This document shows positions 38,417 to 49,900 of a stretch of 64,000 nt of DNA, in pieces (positions within the stretch are counted from its first letter, which is position 1; each line of letters begins with the position of its first letter). The notes beneath the pieces are model-generated. The model made no database searches, was not told where the DNA came from, and saw nothing but the letters and a program-made list of their open reading frames with translations. The translations under genes and the position numbers were made by a program. Origin of the DNA: Anisakis pegreffii (lineage: Eukaryota > Nematoda > Chromadorea > Rhabditida > Anisakidae); contig JAPYMA010001453.1 in assembly GCA_035041965.1 (NCBI GenBank), positions 62,001 through 126,000 of the forward strand, written 5' to 3'.

Positions 38417-40103
38417 ATGCGATTAATTGGTCGTGTATCGTTTACATTTGTGGCATTCGTTTGGGTCGTGGTCGATAGCGTTAACGCTATTTCACATGGA
38501 TCAAATAATTCATCGCAATTCGATTACTTCACATTCACGCAAATGTATCCGACAGACGTTTGTTTGATGGACAACGATTGGAGAAATGGTTCTTGCTTGG
38601 TACCGCAGCAAAGTGCACTCTGGACGGTTCATGGACTTTGGTGAGGCATTATTTAGCTGCATTCACGGGAACTGGAGGAATTATCTTTGAGAATGATGGG
38701 ATGTGGTTGTTTTGAATTCGGTGTTTTGCGATTTTGTGTTGTTTGACGTTGGATTGGTTAATTTGTTTATTTGTTTTGTCATGATGAGGTGTGTTCATTA
38801 ATTGTGATCGATTTGTTTATTTAATCAGCAATTCCAGCTCATTGTGAGTTGATGCCTTTCTGCTATCACCAATAACACAAATATCACATTCTTCCTTCCC
38901 TGGCATCCTTCTTTCCGCGCACCTAATGAAAATAGTATTGGGAATCACTTGTCTTCATGAAATTCCAAATTTTGTTATGACTGATTTGGCCATCACAGAG
39001 GTGTTGGGTTGCTCTACCTTATTGCCAAACAATAAATGCCCGTTGCCATAAACACTTTATATAGTTAAACATAGCCAATCCGAATCTGACAGTGAAATAT
39101 ATCAGTTTGTTTAGTGTTTATTGTTTTGATATCGCATGTATGTTTCGCGATATTTTGAATTGATTTTGTTTGTTTCTTGGTTAGGACAACATCACGAAGC
39201 CTCTGTCATTCACACGATGAAAAGTTTAAACCGAGTCAAATTGCTCAAATAGAAAAGCAGTTGGAACTGGAATGGCCGAATTTATTTACTGGCAAATCTG
39301 TAACGTCATTTTGGTGTGTGTTTGTTTATTGCTGAATTATGTTTTACTGTTATTGTTATCATAATTAAGTACGTACATATATATAGCGGTGATGAATTAA
39401 GGAAATATGAATGGGAAAAGCATGGAGCGTGTGCATGGAACGTGCAAGCAACTCGAGGAGCGCTGAACTACTTTTCGGAGAGTCTGCGTTTGCATGAGCA
39501 ATATCCTGTTGATGAGTGCGTTTTAGTGGTCTCTTTAAATAGGAGTATTATGAACACCAATTGCAAACTGCTTTTAGAGCATTACGTCGCAGTAATATTG
39601 TGCCGAACTCGGAGTCGTCTTATCGTTCAGATGATATTCATAAAGCAATCACAACATATCTGACGAACGGCTGCAGCATTCAAGTACACTGTCGAAAAAA
39701 TAAAACGGTACTTTTGGATGGATATTTGCGGAATTTGTTGAATTTTTTTGGCATCACTATTATAGATTGGGAAATTTTTATAAAAACTGCTCTTTAGAGT
39801 GGTGAATATTTTCTGGCGGATATACGAATGTGTCTGGATAAGGAGTTTCATCCCGTTGACTTTCAAAGATGTGCTGAAAGGAAATCGAAAAACTGGTACA
39901 AAAAACACAGATTTGACTCCGTAAGGCGAAATATCCTCTATCGGAGACGGACTAGCCCGAAGTATGAGGCGTGTCCTCTTGAAGGTATCAAATATGCTTC
40001 CCCAGCTCATACCATAGGTGCAATTAGTGATGAAAGCAACCACGGTTATCATACGGGTGACAAGCCCACTTATCGAACATTACCCGAACTCGATTACTCT
40101 TAG
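38417..40103 (+). CDS. RNase T2-family secreted ribonuclease (5 exons, about 300 aa)
   Basis: Exons: 38417-38640, 39185-39313, 39402-39515, 39578-39707, 39798-40103 (903 nt, 301 codons with the stop). T2 enzymes cut single-stranded RNA and act in lysosomes or outside the cell. The start was placed at the ATG that directly follows TTGCAG and opens a clean signal peptide (MRLIGRVSFTFVAFVWVVV). An in-frame upstream ATG at 38366 would add 17 residues. The first catalytic block is WTVHGLW (His about 72). The second is FWKYEWEKHGAC, split by an intron, with Glu about 121, Lys about 124 and His about 125. The later ADIRMCLDKEFHP segment and spaced cysteines also fit the family. The usual Pro after HGLW is Thr, and the usual HEW is YEW. 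It is the only gene on the plus strand, between peptidase genes 2 and 3. Confidence 0.85.
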
Positions 40104-40905
40104 TAGTGGCGGTGCCAGTTCTTTTGGAAAGTTGTTCTTGCTGGGGATGATACCCAACTGTTGGTCGACTATCAGCTCAATCGGGCATTTCTTCGCTTCA
40201 TTTGGTTGGTGATGAAACATGTGAAGGGATGGAGCGAGGTTTGGCAAGAGTAAGTGCCCGAATGCCGAAGTGTTTCAGCGAAAATTGACCAAAATGCACA
40301 TGTGTTTCAGGAGAAATTGACCAAAATAACATGAATTGTTGACGAATTTAATTTATTTGTGTAATGTTTTTCACTGCTTTATTACAACGCTACATTCGTT
40401 TAAACAGTCTTATCATTGGTGATAAGTTTTGTGAATGTTTTGCGAATTGGAATGATGCACTGCACTATACTGTTGTAAACTTAATAAGCGATGTTGTCTT
40501 TATACAATTTCCACGATCCAAAATCACCTCCGTAACAACGTAACTTGAGTTAATTGGAGGTGAATCTGCATTCATTTTCGAAACTGAGAAATATTCCAGT
40601 CATAACTTACTAACGCAATCAGACCTAATGAATGCACACACACATTACTTGTAATTGGCAATTATCAAAGGCAACAAATAAAATCAAACTTGGAACGAAT
40701 ACATATAAATATCATGAAGATTTATTCCGGATAAGCAACTCTAAACGTAATCTCATTACTTTTTCAATAAACCAATACTCAAAAGAGACAATACGAATGG
40801 ATGAAGAGAACACAGAATACGCAAAAATCATACTTGAAGTGTCACAAATTTTCAATAAAAGTAACGTTTAAGTGAACTTGACAATTGATCACAGAGTTTA
40901 TAACT
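40104..40905. other. Convergent spacer between RNase T2 and gene 3
   Basis: These 0.8 kb lie between the two stop codons of convergent genes and must contain both 3' UTRs. No other gene is seen. Confidence 0.5.
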
Positions 40906-43900
40906 TTACTCATAAAGCCTTGGAACATTGTCTCTTAACCATTGTATTATTTCTTGTTGATTGTCATTTCTCCACTTTATTCTCGCTTCAACTTTCTTCA
41001 TCGCGTTTCTCATTTGCGTTTTCTGATCATCTGACAACATATCTCCTTCGGCGCCGTTCAAGAAGCCATCGGCCTGTAAACAAATGAATGCAACCAGACG
41101 AATATGAAACGAATAACTTGATAAGAAGTTCTATCGATGAGTTGTCATTATTTTATTGAACCTTCAAAAATTTTGTTATTATTGTCGCATTAGCAATATG
41201 TACATTCTAGAACAAAAAATTCTATTGTTTGCAGTCATAACTGAATGAAAATGTTCCGTAAATATCAAGTCCTATCGAACAGCACAGAATTTGAATAGCA
41301 GTAAAAGATTTGATCCACATGGAACGTATGCTATCAATGAGCACTTACAAGGTTCAGATCCTCCTGTGTGTTCCAAAACGTCATAGCTGCTTCCATATAG
41401 TCTTGGAATGGCGGTACACCGAATGAAACGAGTGTCCAATTCGTTTTGAAGTAATCCCACATCACCCGTTTCGTTTCATCGCGATTACCCAGATACTTAA
41501 GCATTCCTGTGGGTAGTTCACCCATCACGGTTTTATGAATCAAGCTGAAATCATATGTTGTGAGCTGGCTGATGAAAAGATTAGTTGATCGTTCACTAAG
41601 ATCAATCAATCGATAACCATCGTTTAACGAGTACTGAATTTACCATCAATCAAGCACTTCCATCAAACGTTCAACATATTTTTGAGCGAACTTCCTAATT
41701 GCATAATTTTTTCGTTGTTTTGATAGAAAAAAGCTGATAGATGGCTAGGTATCATCTATCTGATTTAATCCGCAAATGAATCACTTCGATTAGCATAACA
41801 ACTGCAATAATACCAACAAACATACTCCTTTAGTTGTGTTGCATCCGTCGTGCACGCTTGTGCCTCGAGAAGATTCTCGGTATCGCGGTGGAAGTATCTG
41901 GAATTGTCCACAAACCACCGGTATAATTTCTCAACAACGTCGATCGATTCCGGATTTTCATGAACTCCCCAGCAATACTGCGTCCTTCTCAAGTCGGGCA
42001 CCATGCTGAAAAGCGATCAATTAGTCCCCGCAATTATTTCTTCGTCTGCTTCAGAACGCCAGTAAGTGAAGATTCGGCTGCAAAACAGAATTCGGCACAA
42101 CGAAATACTGAAGAACGCATGGCAGTATGGATGTCAAAAGCATAAAGTATCGCGTTCGTCGTTACCTTACCTGTTACATAAACCAGTTCCTGATCTTGAC
42201 ATTTCGCAATTTGTCTTGAAATCAATGAAGCTCGTTGACGCTTTCTGACGGCAATCCGAGTAACTGAGCTTACAAGCGTATTCAGTGGCAAATGATGCGA
42301 GCATTCTGCAAAATCATTATTTATATTACCCGGCAGAGCCAAAGTGGCAGTCAGTTGTCATTTCGAAGCCTGATTGACAATTGATACGTGACAAATTCAA
42401 CCGATTCATCTTAAAGGCTGTGAATTTCATACTGTATGGTTGAGTTGAGGAATAACTAACAAGTGAATGATTGAAATAACAAATAGAATACAAGAACAAA
42501 GCTCTTGAATTCATTTCCGTATGACTAAGTTCATTCGTTTCATCGTCGAAGAGAACTGGCGGGGAAGATTTCCAAAAAGAAACTCACCTCTGAGTCCAGT
42601 CAGAACTGTTCTTCCATCCCACTTTGTCGTAAATTGGTCCAATGACTTTTTGGAGATACCGCTGAAACAATTCTTATTGTTAGTTACTTTCTCATTTTCA
42701 TCTCCCACCAAATGTTTGCTTAATGTCGAAACTATCAAATTCGTATCATTTCGCAGTCCACGTACCTTTACCAAGTCCCAGTTGTCTTTATCGACCGCAT
42801 TCGAGCTTGTTGCCGAGAACATTGTGATGAAATCGCGAATGGTCTGTCTGAACGCCAAGAACGGTGCATATTCTGTCTCCTTTGCCAAATAAAGACCAAT
42901 TTTTAATACTCGATCCCAGTTCAGTGATCCTCTTCTGTAATCATTATCAGTCAGTTATTATCACATTCTTCAGCAGTCACCGGAAAAAAAACTTTTAATG
43001 TACTCAGGAGAAGTATACATGTTTAATTCATTAGGCAACAGTAACGTCACTTCTTATTTAATTAACGAATTCATCGTTCATATCCCTCATCTTCTCATCT
43101 ATTCAACAAATCTAATGCAAGAGATTCGCGCAGCGAAGAGCATGATGCATGAGTTTAGCCAGATGGATTTGAAAAAAAACTTAGAATTTCAATTGTTCCA
43201 TGTTACATCAATTGTTTGAGGGCATTTTTTGGTGATATGTGAGTGCGTTTTGAGTCAGACACTCGCAATAGGTATTACGAGGTGCAAAATGAAAATATAT
43301 GATCGTATGAGAAGGAATACGGACTGTTGAAGTGCAACAGTGTCTGAGATGAGTTGCGCCCTTGTGAGAACATCGAATTCGAACGGATCGGATTCGAGTT
43401 GTTGTTGAATCGGTTGCCATAACTTCTCATCGTACCAAACACGGAAGAATCCCTTCACAAAAAACATCGTTAATTGTGAAATAATGCGTGTGTCAGTGGA
43501 AATGTATCAACTGCATCCTAATGTTTCAATCCGAGTTTCGATTCATTGTGAGCGATGTATTTTTGCATCGAATTTGATTTATTGTTGTTGGATCAGGAGA
43601 ACTGCCACAGAAACTGTACTTTAGTTCATATCCAAATATTTATCTCCATATCATTTTAGAACAATCTCAATTCATGACAATATTTTCATGTGTAGGCAGT
43701 GCAATCTTTTTTTCATAATCTTTCTTCCACAGTCACTAAGTTCAGTGTCTGTGCGCTCACGGAGAAATTGATCCTATAGGCATGAAAGCGAAGACGTTTC
43801 TCGCTTTCCTCATGTATTCCCTGATGATCACGTAAAACGTTTGGATGTATGAATCGTTATCATCATGAAATATTATCAGATGGCAAAACTGAAAGACGTG

Positions 43901-46900
43901 ATGAGGCTTTAAGCAAGTGCTTAGGTGGTGATGGTGTGATGCTCATAAATGACATACGCCTAGGGCAGCATTGTCGACTTGCCAATTACCGTCGAATGTT
44001 CGTTTCCATAGCGCATTCGAACCTCCGTCTTTACCGACGAAATAGTTCAGGACTCTTCCTAACAATGAGCAATCAGGTATTCATTTCGAGTGAGGGCATA
44101 TTGCTGAGTGGTAGTGGGAACATTGCAGACTGCGATTCATCACAATATTTCGTTGATATTCTCAGGAATCCACATATGTTTAACATGAATTTACTTGTCA
44201 TAAAAACATAAGTAGGTAATCAAGATACAATTCAGTTGATGCTCTATCGCTTACAGATAAATACAAATCATACAACGTGGTGATCTAATGGCTATAAAAC
44301 GAATGTAATCGATCATTTAGTGGCACTTCTTGAATGAGTCTGTTAGTATTGAATATAAACAAAGTGATCATGAGCAAACTAGCAATGATTTATCTCACCT
44401 GGTTTGCCCTGCATTTGTGAATGCACTGGAATATTCCATACCCAACCGTAAGTGGAAGTTTGAAGAGCGCTTGTGTCCTTGATAAATGGTTCTTGTGAGT
44501 ACACAACATTGTTGTCATTATCAACAGTTTCCTTCAGTACCGGATAAGTTGCCTGTAAAAGAAGTCCGAATTACTTCTAACCTTTTGTAAATCAGTTTTT
44601 GACAATATGCAAACAACCAAATAATACACGTAGTGTGATAAGATATATCAAACGATCCATAACATAATGTTCCTACATTCTATCGTGCATTATACTGTTC
44701 AGAGATTCTTGTTAGCTGTTGTATCACCTTTATACAACTCGTTCACTGCATGTGCTTCTTACTACCGCTTCATATTACCAAATCAACCTCAGAGACAGCA
44801 ATAGTATTGTAATAAGAAAGTTTGTGCTAATGGAAAGCGACAGACAGGATAAGTCCACGATTTTGAATGCGAACTTGTGATCCATCAAAAATTTTCATTT
44901 ATCAAATCGAACACTATTATGACCTATGCAAACGAATCGTTTGATCAAATCAATCAAAGCACACCTGATATATCCATGCGCCCATCAATTCGGCCATATC
45001 CAACGGTTTATTGTCCCATCCCATTACATTGTTCTTCCTAGCTGCCTGAAAAATACCTCTACCAGCAAATGCATAGCAAAAGCCCCGAATATTCGATCTA
45101 AGATCAGGTTACCTTTAAACATAAAAATGAAGAGGGATTTTCAGTTCATCCAAAATGAAAATATCTGGCTCAAAATCGATTGATCACTAATGGTCATCGT
45201 TTGGATGTTGGAAAAACGGTCGGTGGTCACACAGTAATATGACCAACTCATGATCAACAGTTATTCCATAATTTCGGTCGATTCTTGAATAACTTCCGAA
45301 GATTACAACCACAAAAATGAACAGTGTAAACGCCACCTCAGTCAAATGAGTGAACATATTGGACGGAATGACGTTTTTGTATTGATATGCCTGCAGGTAG
45401 GTTTGTAGACCTTCTTGGAAGACCGGTGCACCTAGTGCTTGACTCATCATATAGAGCAATGTTGCGCCCTTCAATGAAACGTCAGGTATGAAGATAGAAG
45501 TGATCATTCATTTCGTGAAGTAGGATGAAGAATAAAATAGGCGTAATGAATGTAATCCTTTAAGAAGTGCGGTTATGAGGCACTGGTTGGAAGTATTGCT
45601 TGCAGATGGTTTATCGTTACAATATCAGCAATCACAATACGGTAATTGTTATGGTTTAATTTAAATGACTGAGAGCAATATAGAAGTCAAGATGGGATAG
45701 GTGAACTGAACGAATTTAGATGCCATTTCACGTCACTTTCCTCTGTATGGAGTGACTACCTAGCTGTTATATTGTAGGGTATGGGCAAGGTATGGTTGCA
45801 GTAAGATAACACCTTGTTGTACGGTATGCCAGTGAAATACAATGGTTTGTCCGGCACAACTGGCTTCGAGGTTCTCGTCGAAGAGTCCGTGATGAAACCA
45901 CTATAAGCTTTCAAGAATCGCTCCAATTTCTGAAATCAAATTCCTAAATGAATATCCGATATAGTAACTGAGAACAGCATGTGATCATCGTGGCACGACA
46001 TTAGTGTATCTTAACGATCCGAGGTGTATGTTCACATTCATCACTCATACCTTTTGGATAACTAACGATCAGTTAAAGCATACAGCATTTGCATGTTGCT
46101 CTGGGAATGTTCTGTTGGAGCCGTTGGTTTCCCAGTAATTTGCAGATGCTTCTTGCAGGAAGATGTATGGCCAGAATTCGATTGTCACCAAATTACCAAA
46201 CCACTAAAAATAATACTCACATTTCAATGCAACGCAATCGACGACTGAATAATCACGAGTAGTGTTCGTCGAGGAACGGGCTCCCCGTCGACGACTCCGG
46301 CGGGGGACGCAGAGAGCGCTCCTCTCGCGCAATTTCCTTCCCGATTTTTTTGCGAGGACCCCCCCTGTCCAATTTTCTCCCCGCGGGGACCTACCCCCCC
46401 CTTCGGGCGAAAACTGCTCCCCGACAAACACTAATCACGATATGTGGCGAAATACGCATCTCTTTCGCTTGTTTTATCTATACAATTGTCATAATTTCTC
46501 TAATTGCTGACCTATATGAATCAGGATGGAGTGAAGAATCTGACAAATATCAAACGAACTTGATGAACGGTTTCGTGTGATGTGATCGAAGCGATGTAAG
46601 CATAGTCATCGGCAGTTGCATACGCCTTATCAGCCAGCATGTAACGATAGAGGATATGGATGAAACCCCAATGCTCTTCAGCGCCGTGCATAGTTGTGTA
46701 TTGTGGCAGTGCCAGAACATCTAAAATCAATCTCTATCACCTTCTGCATCCAAAACTTCTTTCTTTTCCTGCTCAAACCGCAATTCGGTCATGAATTAAA
46801 ATTTCATTGGTGAAAACGAATTGAAATTTCCAAAATCCGCATCTCACAAGTCAGATTCTGGATACATGAACAAAATGTTTTTTCTCTGCTATTCTTACAA

Positions 46901-49900
46901 CTCAAATGTCAGTTTCGAATTCAAATAGTTTCAGAGTAGAAATCCTTCAACGATGATCTACACGTAAGAAAACAATTTCATCATTTCGAGATTTCTGTGT
47001 ATGAATGCACGAATCGTTCAACTGCTGAAAATAACACAATCGATCATCAATGAACGACCATTGATGATAATGTGCAAATTGAGCGCAATAACGATTGCCA
47101 CTCACCGAGTTTTGGAAGCATATAAGGGAATTTGAAGTATGTCGACATGAAATCAACTTGACCGGCTGCCGTCTGCAGTATGAATCGTTTCGTTAATTTA
47201 ATGACTCAAACAAAGAGTTTATGGTTTTTTAAATGATTTAGAGTTTTCCTTTCTCAACTTCTCATTTTTGATTTCGGAACATGATCGTTTTCGGAGATCA
47301 GACCCCGAAGAACGTCATTTACTGCTCATAATAAGATGATATTGGAAGGTTATTCAGCCATACGAACTTATTTCGGCTTATTAAGCCATATAATCACAAC
47401 TAATACGATCCGTAGATTCGGGAAATAGCTGACTTCAAAGAGGCATTCTCATTCTGTGCATGAGTCGTCGTTGCTCAATATCGAGTGTTTTGCGGTGTTT
47501 AAGAGCAAAATTTGTGCTCGGGATATTTTGACAACGTTCAGCTGAGAATTTCTAAACGCGATTAAACGAACCCGTAAAGCGGTTTCAGCATATCTCTCCA
47601 TACCGGTCCATGCCCATGTACGTACCAATACGCCAGTCTTCGAGACGGTTTGCAGTGATGCGAAATGACCGGCCGCAACAGCAATCAAATAACTGGACAT
47701 TATCGGAGTTGTTGGGAAATAGCTTGTTGCCCAACCTTCAACGAATGGGATTGTGCAAATCAATACGAATGCAAATATAATGACTCAACATTATGATCAA
47801 CTTCGAGGATATTCGAAGGACTACGGATCGGTCTGTTATGTGCTCAAGTACAATCAGTAGTAAGTGCAGCACAGAAGTGATGCAAATTAATCTGTCAAAA
47901 GTAGCGATTCAGCTTTCGTTTCACCTTACTACAGTGACTGTTTTAATTGCTTAACTGATTGGAGCGTTATTGTGCCGCGAATGGAATATGCGCTATGCTA
48001 TGAAGTGTGCGAGACAATTTGCAATAGCAAACTGACCGTTTGGTTGAATGGTGAAGCCTTCTTCGGGCATGTTGCTGAGTGCGATCATATCAGCCGGATG
48101 ATGAACTGTGATTTTCCAGGTGGCCTTGTAGTTGGGTTGATCGAAGCATGGCGCGAGCGATCGTGCACTTGGTCCTGATTCGAAGTATGTCGAGAAGATC
48201 CATCTGAAAACAACGACAGTTTCGTTAGACACTAGAAGAGGTGCACATTAGTCCTCATGTACTGAATTTAATCGGCAGACTAATGAATGCCGCAGAAAAC
48301 GTAGATAATAGGCCAGTCGATAAACTTTGCGCAATCGCACAGTCGTGGTCAATAGAGCAACCCATTCATAGTGGATGTACTCATGGAACAGCATAAATTT
48401 TCAAGAAACTTGAACCATTTTCGAAATGAGGTATAATGCCGTTTATAAGTGATTCAATTGGCGCATGCAAAACACTGCGTAAATAAAACAACTTGTTCAT
48501 AATCAAGATGAAATTGGAGTGACATGGGTATAAATTTCTTAAAATGTCCGCCTATAACGAATCCCCACTTGTGGTCAGCCAGCATGAATGCGATAACATG
48601 AATAGATAACATGAACGATTCATCAGCCAATCCATACGCAAGCAACGACTTAGTCAAACGGTTGATAATAGAACATGACCAAAATCCTTCCTAATCAGTG
48701 CTTCTTGCGGTATAAAATTCACGAACGACACGCAACAATGATGCATTCCCGAGGAAATAACACAAAACGTACGCCATCTTGCCGTTGAATTCGTAGAAGT
48801 TTGTGTTCGTGTAAACACCTTTGCTTGGATGACCGAATATGAAACCGGTATAGTTGATCTCCAACGTCCACACTTCATCTTTTTCTATTTTCATATCGGA
48901 GGGAAGTGGAATCGTGAGGAAAGCTGAAAATTCGATTTTAGTTGCAATCGGATATGCTCATGAATCAAGAATTCCGTCGCATTCCAGAAGCAAATTTAAA
49001 ACCGCACAAACTAAGAGTGGTAGTACACTCAAATGAACCAACCTAAATCGAAATCCTTCTCAATCGTTTCAGGAGTATACGGCCGCACCATTGTGCCATC
49101 AGCCTTTTTGAGTGTTATCTTCGAGGCTTCAAGAACCATACGATGTGCGTTGATAGTGATTTTGCCGGAGACTGCTTCATTAGTGGCCGTGAAATTCATC
49201 TGAAATTGGGAAGTGTTCTCGATGTTGAGATGATCGTGCTTTATGGTTAGTGATATATCTCGGAGACTGCTAAGTGAATAGGCGAGATGAAATTCTTGTG
49301 GAGGTCGAAGCCTGTTCCGTGCACTAATATTGGGAGCTAAGATGCGCTATACTAAAAATTGGATTTATGTTTTTGATAATTTTGTTCACAAAGAGGCAAT
49401 TTCCGTAACTAATCACTGCCATTGCTCAGTGAATAATTGATGGCTGGAAATGAACCAAACACAGTTCATAATCGGATTGATAGATGTATAGCATACTGTG
49501 GCGTGGAAAGGAGTTTTTTTCAAAGAGAAGAGGGCGCAAAATGGTTTGGTCCAGAAAAATAGTTGACTTCTGAGGTGGACATTATTGCGTTTATTTTTCT
49601 TCATTCTCCTTTACATCCTCTCCTTTCTCTCTTGTTTGTCCCACCACCCTCTTCCTTCCCAACACTTTCCCCTTATCGCTCTCCCTTCTTTCTCCTTTTT
49701 TTCAACCCCCAAGAGAGCGGGGGGGGCAAATCCTGCACCTCTACCTTTGGGTATGCGGCTGATAGCATATATGCACGATGGAACTGCTGCCTAAAAGAAA
49801 TTTCTACCTTAACGTGACCTTCGAAGGTCATATTTCGATACCATTCATATTTAGCCGATCCGGGAATATGCGGTTTGATCTCGAGATCATACGAGATTGG

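Noticed and set aside
46204..46580. Several overlapping ORFs on both strands
   Set aside because: They come from the low-stop, GC-rich insert in the gene 3 intron and show no protein family features.
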